Shown piece by piece: positions 34,409 through 43,300 of a stretch of 64,000 nucleotides of DNA. Positions within the stretch are counted from its first letter, which is position 1. Each line of letters opens with the position of its first letter. The stretch spans positions 806,001 through 870,000 of the forward strand of contig NW_027288588.1 in assembly GCF_037038585.1 (NCBI RefSeq). The letters run 5' to 3'. The position numbers were made by a program, and so were the translations under genes. The notes under the pieces are model-generated. The model searched no databases, was not told the DNA's origin, and worked only from the letters and a program-made list of their open reading frames with translations. This stretch comes from Patagioenas fasciata. Its lineage: Eukaryota; Chordata; Aves; Columbiformes; Columbidae.

Positions 34409-34973
34409 ATCAACACAAAAGGGTAACACACAGACGATTAACACAGAAAGGTAACACACAGATAACTTTACCAGAACAGCAGTAAAGACGGATCAAACCA
34501 CCAGTTTCAACAGCAAATACAGATCAAATTGCTAAAACTGTAGACCAGGTCCTGAACAGCACAGATAACCAGATCAGGTGAGCGCAAATAACCAGACCAA
34601 ACCAGGTGCCGAGCCTGTGGCGTAAATAACCAGAACCAGAACCAGATGCCGAACCTGCAGAGGTTTCCCTCGGTCTAACGGACGGCGGCCTGGGCAATAC
34701 CCCGGGAGCTCCCTGCCCAACCGAGCGTGGCTTTCGCCGCGTCTGACCGGCAGGCTACCAAATGCCTGACCAGCAGGCTACAGGACCAGAACAGAACCAG
34801 ACCAGATGGGTACCCAATAATCCAGGGAAAACAACAGATAAAGCACCTTCTTACCAATCAGAGGTCCGTCGTGAGCAGCGGAGAGCCGGTCGCGTCCGAT
34901 GCACTCCCCAAGAATACCTCGGTGCTAGCCAGAGCAGGATCGAGACGCGATCCGTCTCAGCAATGCCCACGAG

Positions 34974-34991
34974 GTCCCATCTGGGTCGCCA
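34974..34991 (-). promoter_or_regulatory. Retroviral primer-binding site, tRNA-Arg-like
   Basis: The minus strand reads TGGCGACCCAGATGGGAC, three bases after the LTR's terminal CA. It starts with TGG as required for pairing with a tRNA CCA end. From memory of tRNA 3' ends it is closest to tRNA-Arg (CCT anticodon type) with about two mismatches; a database check is needed for the exact isoacceptor. Confidence 0.65.
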
Positions 34992-34994
34992 AAA

Positions 34995-35424
34995 TGTCAG
35001 CAATCAGGACACATAACCACGGACGTAGTTCTATGCGGTGCTTTATTTCAGCGCTGGGAAACCAGGGGTTCGCACCCAAAGCTGGCTTCAAACAGCTGAT
35101 TCAGACCATACCTTATTATACAAGTTGGTCACATACATATTCATTACACCCCTGACAACCATTAGCATATCCCACACCTAAAATAACACAAACTTTCTAT
35201 CTAAAAGATGCTATAATTATCAGTTATTTTCTACGGTACCAATTTTAAAAGAATATATCGTAAATCTATGTCCACCTTAAGAATAAGGCTCGGTTACAGT
35301 TACCTGCCTTGTAAGAATATACCATAAATCTATGTCAGCTTTAAGAACAGAGTTTGGTTACTGATTACAAGAGTTCTATGGCTACAGGGCTGGTTGCTAT
35401 CCTAATATTAAGTCAACTGTAACA
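34995..35424 (-). repeat. 5' LTR of the endogenous retrovirus
   Basis: 430 bases starting TGTTACAG (35,424) and ending GCTGACA (34,995), the usual TG...CA with short inverted ends. TATAATAA lies at 35,113-35,120 and AATAAA at 35,042-35,047. The U3 contains a tandem direct repeat of 64 bases (units start at 35,249 and 35,313, both with aagaatat...aaatctatgtc), like retroviral enhancer repeats. The 3' LTR is absent, so no target-site duplication can be checked. Confidence 0.8.
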
Positions 35425-35640
35425 GATCCAGCGATATTCAGGGAAGACCCATTCTGTCCTGTTCCATGGAAAAAACATCTTGTAAGGTTGATTACTATCA
35501 CTGGGGTTCCCACACCGCGGCTTTTGGGATCCGGCGCTCGGACAAAACCCATCCCCACCCCTGCAGGAAACACCGAGAGCGCGGCTGCAGCACGTTAGCG
35601 CCCCAAAACCCCCAGGCTGCCCCATAGACACCCTAGAGAT
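35425..35640. other. Flank of the retrovirus, no feature
   Basis: Short unique sequence between the LTR and the CpG-rich minisatellite. No gene seen. Confidence 0.4.
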
Positions 35641-36225
35641 CCCTCCAGGGATCTGGGCATGGGCTTGGGGACAGCGAAGCGGGGACGGAAAGAGCCGAAG
35701 TAAGGACGGAAAGAGCCGAAGGCGCAGCGCGGAGAGAGACGAAGTGGGGACGGAAAGAGCCGAAGTAAGGACGGAAAGAGCCGAAGGCGCAGCGCGGAGA
35801 GAGACGAAGCGGGGACGGAAAGAGCCGAAGCCGAAGGCGCAGGGCGGAGAGAGATGAAGCGGGGACGGAAAGAGACGAAGTAAGGACGGAAAGAACCGAA
35901 GCCGAAGGCGCAGGGCAGAGAGAGATGAAGCGGGGATGGAAAGAGACGAAGGCGGCGAGGCCGGAAAGAGCCGAAGCGGGTACGGAAAGAGCCGAAGGCG
36001 CAGGGCGGAGAGAGACGAAGAGGAGGCGGAAAGAGCCGAAGAGGGGACGGAAAGAGCCGAAGGAGCAAGGCGGAGAGAGATGAAGAGGGGACGGAAAGAG
36101 CCGAAGCAAGGACGGAAAGAGCCGAAGGCGCAGGGAGAAGAGAGACGAAGCGCGTACGGAAAGAGCCGAAGGGGGCGGAAAGAGCCGAAGGGTTACGAGC
36201 AGGGGCGGCACCACCCGAGCGTTGC
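35640..36225. repeat. CpG-rich minisatellite, about 65-bp composite unit
   Basis: Built from the 18-base motif ggacggaaagagccgaag alternating with ggcgcagggcggagagagac-type blocks. The composite period is about 65 bases near the left end and more irregular to the right. Very rich in CpG. Long open frames run through it on both strands (up to 321 codons on the minus), an effect of the motif composition rather than evidence of a gene. Confidence 0.85.
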
Positions 36226-36540
36226 CGGGGCGAGCCGAAGAGGAGGCGGGGAGAGCCGAGCGCTTCCGAACGGCATCGAAGACGGGCGGGGACACCCGAG
36301 CGCTTCCGAACGGCGCCGAAGACGGGCGGGGACACCCGAGCGTTTCCGAACGGCCCCGAAGAGCGTGCGAGGACACCCGAGCGCTTCCGAACGGCACCTA
36401 AAAGGAGGCGGGGACACCCGAGCGCTTCCGAACGGCCCCGAAGAGCGTGCGAGGACACCCGAGCGCTTCGAACGGCACCTAAGAGGAGGCGGGGACACCC
36501 GAGCGCTTCCGAACGGCGCCGAAGAGGAGGCGGGGACAAC
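36226..36540. repeat. CpG-rich minisatellite, about 40-bp unit
   Basis: Around eight units containing acacccgagcgcttccgaac and a gaggaggcgggg or gacgggcgggg block. It abuts the previous array but has its own unit. A GCCATCTTG (YY1-like when read as CAAGATGGC) lies just after it at 36,544-36,552. Confidence 0.85.
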
Positions 36541-36559
36541 GGCGCCATCTTGGCCGTCA

Positions 36560-36870
36560 CGGAGCTGGAGGTCGTTAATGAGCTAATTAGCGCTAATGAG
36601 GGGATGGGGCTGATTGAGGAGCTGGATTGAGGTTAATGAGGTCGGAAAGCAATTAATGCACATCTGTAGAAGCAGCTCATTACGGAACCCAATTAATGAA
36701 CACCTAGAGAAAAGCCGCTCGTTAAGGGCTGAATTAATGAGTGGGGGAATCTGTTCATTAATGAACCCCGTGGCTCGTTAAGGGCCAACGCTTAATTAAC
36801 GTAGGAACCAATAAGCACAATTCCTAAAGAGCGGGAGCCGCTAATTGGTGGGGTGGGGGTAATTAACCCA
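36560..36870. repeat. TAAT/ATTA-rich segment
   Basis: About 300 bases carrying well over a dozen TTAAT or ATTAA cores (for example gagctaattagcgctaatga). They are irregularly spaced, perhaps as the remnant of a short-unit array. Its composition contrasts sharply with the CpG-rich blocks on either side. TAAT is the core of homeodomain sites, but function is inference only. Confidence 0.5.
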
Positions 36871-36894
36871 TTGACCCCCAGAGGGCACCCAGGC

Positions 36895-37010
36895 GTTCGG
36901 GGCTAGGCCTGAGGGCGCCCCGCCCACCGGCCGCTGATTGGCTGAGCGATAAAGAGCGTGACTCCGCCCCCTCCTCGAGGCCCCGCCCCCTCCCTGCTCT
37001 TAAAGCGACA
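36895..37010. promoter_or_regulatory. CpG promoter-like segment with GC boxes and CCAAT box
   Basis: Within 115 bases: a gcgccccgccc GC box (about 36,915), an inverted CCAAT box (attggc, 36,937-36,942), ccgcccc (36,964-36,970) and ccccgccccc (36,981-36,990), then a TTAAAG stretch (about 37,000). The arrangement is that of a CpG promoter. No gene could be identified downstream on either strand inside the tandem-repeat DNA, so this is a motif-based candidate only. Confidence 0.4.
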
Positions 37011-37029
37011 GTGACCCCAATAATTGATT

Positions 37030-37405
37030 GTTTGGGGGGTTGTCCCGGAGTTCGGGAGGGACCCAGGAGTTCGGGAGGCACCCAGGAGTGCACCAAGGGA
37101 CCCAGGAGTTCAGGAGGGACCCAGGAGTACGGGAGGGACCCAGGAGTGCCCCAAGGGACTCAGGAGTTCAGGAGGGACCCAGGAGTTTGGAAGGGACCCA
37201 GGAGTGCCCCCAAGAGACCCAGGATTTCGGAATGGACCCAGGAGTGCCCCATGGGACTCAGGAGTTCAGGAGGGACCCAGGAGTTCGGGGAGGGACCCAG
37301 GAGTTTGGGAGGGACCCAGGAGTGCCCCGAGGGACCCAGGAGTGCCCCAAGGGACCCAGGAGTACGGGGAGGAACCCAGGACTTCGGGAGGGACCAAGGA
37401 GTCAT
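37030..37405. repeat. Minisatellite of gggacccaggagt motif
   Basis: A 15-16-base motif (gggacccaggagttcgg / gggacccaggagtgcccc) repeated over 20 times, partly as 30-33-base dimers. Related wording recurs once at 56,245-56,300. The open frames of 130-158 codons are repeat artefacts. Confidence 0.9.
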
Positions 37406-37449
37406 GCGTGTGGATGAACAGAAGGGTGTTGGGGTTCTCCAGTGGGCTG

Positions 37450-37795
37450 GGGGAGACATAGAGTGCCCCATAGAGCCCCATAAGTGACCCATAGTGCCCC
37501 ATAAGTGACCCATAGAGCCCCCTCAATGCCCCATAGAATCTCATAAGTGCCCCAGAGAGCCCCATCAGTGCCCCATCAGTGCCCCACCCATAGGTGACCC
37601 ATAGTGCCCCATCAGTGCCCCACAGAGACCCATAAGTGCCCCGTAGCGTCTCCGCACTGCCCCATAGTGCCCCACAAGTGACCCATGGAGCCCCATTACT
37701 GCCCCATAGAGCCCCATAAGTGCCCCACAAATGACTCATGAGCCCCATAAGTGACTCTTAGCGACCCACAAGTGCCCCCTAAGTGCCTGTTAGTG
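37450..37795. repeat. Minisatellite of gccccataagtgacccatag motif
   Basis: An irregular array of 8-18-base motifs (ccccata, agtgacccata, gagcccc). It directly precedes the 53-bp array. Confidence 0.85.
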
Positions 37796-37849
37796 ACCCC
37801 CAAGAGCTCCATGGCCATGGGGTGTCACTGGTGATGAGAGCACTGCTCC

Positions 37850-39125
37850 TCCTACTGCCACTGCTGTGTACTCATTGGTTACACTGACAGTGACCTCACA
37901 CCCTCTGCTGCCACCGCTGTGTGCTCATTGGTTACACTGACAGTGACCTCACACCCTCTGCTGCCACCGCTGTGTGCTCATTGGTTACACTGACAGTGAC
38001 CTCACACCCTCTGCTGCCACCACTGTGTGCTCATTGGTTACACTGACAGTGACCTCACACCCTCTGCTGCCACCGCTGTGTGCTCATTGGTTACACTGAC
38101 AGTGACCTCACACCCTCTGCTGCCACCGCTGTGTGCTCATTGGTTACACTGACAGTGACCTCACACCCTCTGCTGCCACCGCTGTGTGCTCATTGGTTAC
38201 ACTGACAGTGACCTCACACCCTCTGCTGCCACCGCTGTGTGCTCATTGGTTACACTGACAGTGACCTCACACCCTCTGCTGCCACCGCTGTGTGCTCATT
38301 GGTTACACTGACAGTGACCTCACACCCTCTACTGCCACCGCTGTGTGCTCATTGGTTACACTGACAGTGACCTCACACCCTCTGCTGCCACCGCTGTGTG
38401 CTCATTGGTTACACTGACAGTGACCTCACACCCTCTGCTGCCACCGCTGTGTGCTCATTGGTTACACTGACAGTGACCTCACACCCTCTGCTGCCACCGC
38501 TGTGTGCTCATTGGTTACACTGACAGTGACCTCACACCCTCTACTGCCACCGCTGTGTGCTCATTGGTTACACTGACAGTGACCTCACACCCTCTACTGC
38601 CACCGCTGTGTGCTCATTGGTTACACTGACAGTGACCTCACACCCTCTACTGCCACTGCTGTGTGCTCATTGGTTACACTGACAGTGACCTCACACCCTC
38701 TACTGCCACCGCTGTGTGCTCATTGGTTACACTGACAGTGACCTCACACCCTCTACTGCCACCGCTGTGTGCTCATTGGTTACACTGACAGTGACCTCAC
38801 ACCCTCTACTGCCACCGCTGTGTGCTCATTGGTTACACTGACAGTGACCTCACACCCTCTACTGCCACCGCTGTGTGCTCATTGGTTACACTGACAGTGA
38901 CCTCACACCCTCTACTGCCACTGCTGTGTGCTCATTGGTTACACTGACAGTGACCTCACACCCTCTACTGCCACCGCTGTGTGCTCATTGGTTACACTGA
39001 CAGTGACCTCACACCCTCTACTGCCACCGCTGTGTGCTCATTGGTTACACTGACAGTGACCTCACACCCTCTACTGCCACCGCTGTGTGCTCATTGGTTA
39101 CACTGACAGTGACCTCACACCCTCT
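37850..39125. repeat. 53-bp tandem array, 24 copies
   Basis: The motif ctcattggtt recurs every 53 bases from 37,871 to 39,090, giving 24 units with very little divergence. The main variant is ctgctgcc versus ctactgcc. The ctgctgcc form prevails on the left and ctactgcc on the right, a pattern expected from local unit spreading. Each unit has one inverted CCAAT box (attgg) and one tgacctca. There are no unique spacers, so this is not a CRISPR-like structure. It borders duplicon copy D. Confidence 0.97.
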
Positions 39126-39127
39126 AC

Positions 39128-40345
39128 TGTCACTGCTTGTTCTTCCAGAGCTGTTCTGGTTCCACTCCCCCACTCTCCTTCTCATCCCTGGTGTTGGTGC
39201 AAGGCCTGAGTGCTCTGGCAGCTTGGTCCCCGTCCTGCTGTGTGTCAGTGCTGTGAGTGCAGGCAGGGACAGGCAATGGGCACTGCTGTGACAGAGCTGG
39301 CCTCACAACAGCCTTTCCGGATAGAAAGGTGATCTCCTGTGGGCAGGATGGGAAGATTTCGGTCTTTGTACAGAGATTCTCTCAAGAACATGGCCACACA
39401 AGTGGCCACAGGTGCAACATCATTGTACAGCTGAACAGTGTGTGTGTGCAGGGCTGGTACAGCAGTGTCCTCTCACAGCCAGGCCTCCTGCCAGAGACCT
39501 GCAGGACCAGCAGAGCAGGGGCTGGGCTGTGCCCCTGTGCCCTGGACACCCCACGGAAGGAGCCTCAGGTCAATCACCGTGCACTGTCCCCTCAAATCCA
39601 CCATTTCCAGCCCTGGCCTCTCACCCAGAGAAGCTGTTCTTCCCTCCATGCATGGACACTGAATGAGTATTCAGCAGTCTGTGTTTGCTTTGTGCAGCTG
39701 AGATGAGAGCATGCGCACAATGTACGTGAGGTGACATGAACCCAAGTGAGCACAAACACCATCAACTATTCCTTGGGGTTCCATGAAGGCCTGTGGCACA
39801 GACAAGGTCTTGAGGTCACTTCATGTTGGAAGAAACATCCCATTGTTCACTGCCTGCATGCAGCACTGGGATGTGATTCCTTCACCCAAGGTCCTTGTGT
39901 CCATTCTTTCTGCCATGGGACATCTCAGATGGGTGCAGAGCAGGTGACGCAGCGCAGGGCTGAGGTGCCTCCCGTCCATTGGGAGTGGCAACAGGAGGCC
40001 AGAGGGACACTGTGACTCCTGCCTCTGTGTTTAAAAGGGACAGACTCTGTCTCTGAACACTCCTGGGTGCAGAAGGAGTTCACAAGGCCAGCTCAGACAT
40101 GGACGCCTGACAGACCCTGACATTTCTGTGTGTGACTCCAGGAACAAACCTCAGTGGCTCAGTGAGATTCATCTCAGCTGCTGGAACGGCTCATTGCAAG
40201 TGCTCCTGTCTGCTCCGTCACCCTTGCCCATGATCCTGGGTTGTGCTCTCAAAAGTACCAGAGCACTCAGAGAGGTTCTGGGGTCCTTGGAAAAGGCACA
40301 CATCCAACCCAACTTCAAGAAGGGCTCTTTAATTAAAATCCAGCC
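39128..40345 (+). repeat. Low-copy duplicon, copy D
   Basis: Matches copy A from about position 100 to 1,245: the ttgttcttccagagctgttc block at 39,136, the gtgtgtgtgcagggctggta block at 39,438 and the CR1-derived 'cttcaagaagggc' at 40,312. It ends where the 3' untranslated sequence of the MROH gene begins. Confidence 0.75.
40328..40333 (-). terminator. ATTAAA poly(A) signal of the MROH gene
   Basis: The minus strand reads ATTAAA 46 bases after the TAA stop codon (40,379-40,381). It is the common variant hexamer, at a normal distance for a short 3' UTR. It lies at the edge of duplicon copy D. Confidence 0.5.
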
Positions 40346-40378
40346 GTTTCCTCAAGAAGAGCTGCTCCTCCACCTGGT

Positions 40379-43300
40379 TTAGCGCCAGCAGCACAGGGCT
40401 CTCAGACTCCATCGAGATCTCGGCCGCTTCCATGAAGAGCACACGGTGACAATGGTCTGAGTTGCCAGGGAGCTGATGGAGGGGTCAGTCTCCTCCTCCA
40501 AGGGCTGAATGGCTGCAACAGAAAGCAGCAGAGCCCAGATGAGCTCCCATGTCTGCAGAGACCCCCAGGCATCTCCTCCCGACCACGCTCCCTGCTCACC
40601 TCTGCAGATCTCAGACAGACTCTCCTTGCTTGGGTCCCTCAGGTGCCGCACAGCCAGCCCTGGGCACAGAGCTCCATCAGCCCCTGCTCCCTCCCCTCAT
40701 CAGCGCCGACCCCAGGGGAGACCGAGGGCCGAGATGGTGGGACCGAGCAAGGTGGCCACCACGGCCACCTGCGTGGGCAGGGCTGGGAGGGGAGGCCAAG
40801 GGCCTGCACGGGGCAGCCGGGGCTCTGGAGCCGCAGGGCTGCTCCTTGTGCCAGGGCAGTGGCGGGGACTGGGGCCGGGCTGCCGAAAGAGGGACCTGGG
40901 GGCTGTGACTCACCAATGAACCTCAAGGCGGCCTCTTGCAAGCTGGCCTGAGGGTCCTTCAGGTACGGCAGACTCTGCCTCAAGAGCTCTTGAGCCCTGC
41001 TCCTGTCCCGCTCCAGCTGGAGAGAGCACACGGGTGTGAGCACCTCACTGCCCCTCCCCAGCTGGCCGGACCAGTCCCCCCTCTCAGGAACCCACATTCC
41101 CCTTCCCCTCCGACCATTCCTGTGTCCCAGCCAGGAGCCCTGTGGGGCTGAGGCTGAGAGAGAGACACAGACCGAGGGGTCCCAGGGGTGCTGAGTGCCC
41201 TCCCTCCCGCTGGCTGCGGGGCGGAGGGAAGAGCCCTTGGGGGCTCTGTTCTTGAGTTCAGGGAACAAGGATGCAGCTCGGGGCTGCAGCAGGACAGGCG
41301 AGGCACATCTGCAGAGCCCACAGCACAGACATGTGGGGCAGCCCCGTCCAGCCTGGGCCCTGGGCCCTGCGGTTGTCCTCACCAAGCTCTCTCCAATCCT
41401 CCATGTCTGCTGAGTCTGCACGAGGTGTCCGAACTGTTTCCACCTGAGGAGCTCTGCTGCATCCAGGAGGGCTTCCCTGGCCACCTACGGAACAGCAGAA
41501 GCTGGGAGATGGCACCACGGTTGGGGAAGGAGACCTGGTGTCCCCCTCCTCTGGGCTTTGCTCCCGGGGTGATTCTGCCCTTAGGGAGCAGGGGTCCCAA
41601 ACGTCCAGGGGTCTCTTCCCTGCATCACCGCTCAGCTTTGAAATCCGCACCTTGGCCACGCTCTGCACTTGGTCACTCATGTGGAAGAAGAGAGGGAGCA
41701 GGCCAAGTTGCACCGTGTTCTTCATCTTTCTCTTGTCGTTCTCCACCACCATCTTCATCAGGTCCCTGAAGAGGCTGATGGAGACCTTTCTCAGCTGGCT
41801 CAGCTCCTGGGAGGGAGAAGCACAGTAGGACCTGAGCACCAGCAGCTCTCTGACCGTGGGGAGCAGAAGCTCCTGCACGGCTGATGTGAGGGGAGATGCT
41901 CCAGGGCGGCGTTGTGCACACTGCAGTTGTGGCCAGATCTGTGGCCCTGGATCCACGAAAGGCCACTCAAGAGACTTGTTAAGCAGTGCCTGTGCCTCAA
42001 AGTGCTCTCCCAACCACCCAGCATCCCCCACCAGCTTCAGCAGCCATGGTGGGGAGGAGCTGTGGGAGCAGCTGGCAGGAGCAGCTGGGCTGGGCTGCAG
42101 AACCAGAAACCATCCCACAAGAGCCCCAGGGAGAAAGCAGAGGAGAAGCCCCTGCTCCGCGTGGCCGGGCTGAAGGGCAGCTGTCATTGCCCAGTTCTCA
42201 TCCACTAGGCTCAGGTTTATACATCAGCCTTACGTCATCAAAGAAGGGCCGGAGAAGCTTTGCCAGCGGCACGGCAATGGGGCTGGCCTCCTCCCTCTCC
42301 AGCTGAGCCATCACGTTTCTGAAGACCACCAGAGCCTTGGTCTTGATGACATTATTGCCATACTGCAGGACCCACGACAGGTCTGGCAGCATGACCTTCA
42401 TTTTTCTGGCCTGTATGAAGAAGAGAGTTTCCCTCTTGGGACCAGGTCCATGTCTGGAGAGCTCCCCAGGCAGCCAGCAGGCCCCACCATGGCAGGGAGG
42501 GCCTTTGGAGCAGGCAACCCAGCACCTGACTGCCAGCCCAGGCCAAGCCCGAACCCACTGCACCCTTGGCTGCCACCACGGCTCCCTTGGCATGACCCTA
42601 CTCACCATCTCTTCTCTCTCTGACAGCGTCATCAAGCCCCTGAGCACCAGGGAGAGCACCTTTGGTCTTCGCTGCCTCAGAAACCTCATGATGAGGTACA
42701 TTGGAGCAAACTCCTCATCTTGCAGGTCACTGCTGGCCAGGATCTGAAAGCAAAGCCAGCAGTGAGCGATCGGCAGAGCTGGTGGGGCTCCCTGCACCGT
42801 GCAGCTCCTGGGGCACCAGGAGCTTTATCCAGTAACTCACAGCCAAGCGAAGGATGGATGTGTCCTCCCAGCATGTATGTAAGACCCTACGGTGCCGGTC
42901 CTGGAGTTGGATGTGCAGCTCCTTCAACACGTTCTGCAGGGTCTGAGGCACGGAGAACATCACCTCCCACAGTGCCAGGGCAGTGCTGCGGGAGAGCGCT
43001 CTGTCAGCAGGGCAGCCTGGGCCACAGCAGCGTGGCCGGGCTCAGCGCTGCAGGATGGTGGGGATGCCCTGGGCAGCAGCAGAGGCTGAGCTGGTGCTCC
43101 TGTGGGGCTGGCAGGAGCGCAGTGGGGGGCTCTGGCCTGGCTTGCTCAGCTGTGGCTGCCGCGGACCTGGCTGACCCCCAGCGCTGGGAAGCGTGGTGGG
43201 ATGGAGGGTCCTGCTCCTTGGGGGTGTCCTGCAGGATTTATTGGCTCTGTGTCCCTCTCCCCACAGGGAACAAGCCCTCATGGCTTTTGGGGCCAGTACC

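Larger units (their letters stand above)
32172..35424 (-). mobile_element. Partial endogenous retrovirus, gammaretrovirus-like (5' LTR to start of pol)
   Basis: Ordered on the minus strand: 5' LTR (35,424-34,995), primer-binding site (34,991-34,974), a leader of about 570 bases, gag (34,408-32,804), protease in the same frame (from 32,803), and about 40 residues of the reverse-transcriptase N-terminus. It then stops at about 32,172 against CR1-derived sequence. Nearly all of pol, env and the 3' LTR are missing. The single CCHC box, the capsid layout and the gag-stop-pro arrangement in one frame point to a class I (gamma/epsilon-like) element. The open gag frame suggests a fairly recent insertion. 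It cannot replicate on its own, given the missing genes. Confidence 0.88.

Noticed and set aside
35595-36586. Open frames of 321 codons (minus) and 216 codons (plus) in the CpG-rich arrays
   Set aside because: Both strands are open over the same repeat units; composition follows the minisatellite, there is no domain, and no splice or start context stands out.
37850-39125. CRISPR-like appearance of regularly spaced repeats
   Set aside because: The whole 53-base unit is conserved, there are no unique spacers, and the context is vertebrate.
41807-42205. Extension of the MROH reading frame through the intron between exons 14 and 15
   Set aside because: The frame is open by chance; exon 14 has a GTAAGG donor and exon 15 a clear acceptor. 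Joining them gives the contiguous family-like PFFDD-ELSQLRKVSISLF, so no extra exon is needed.
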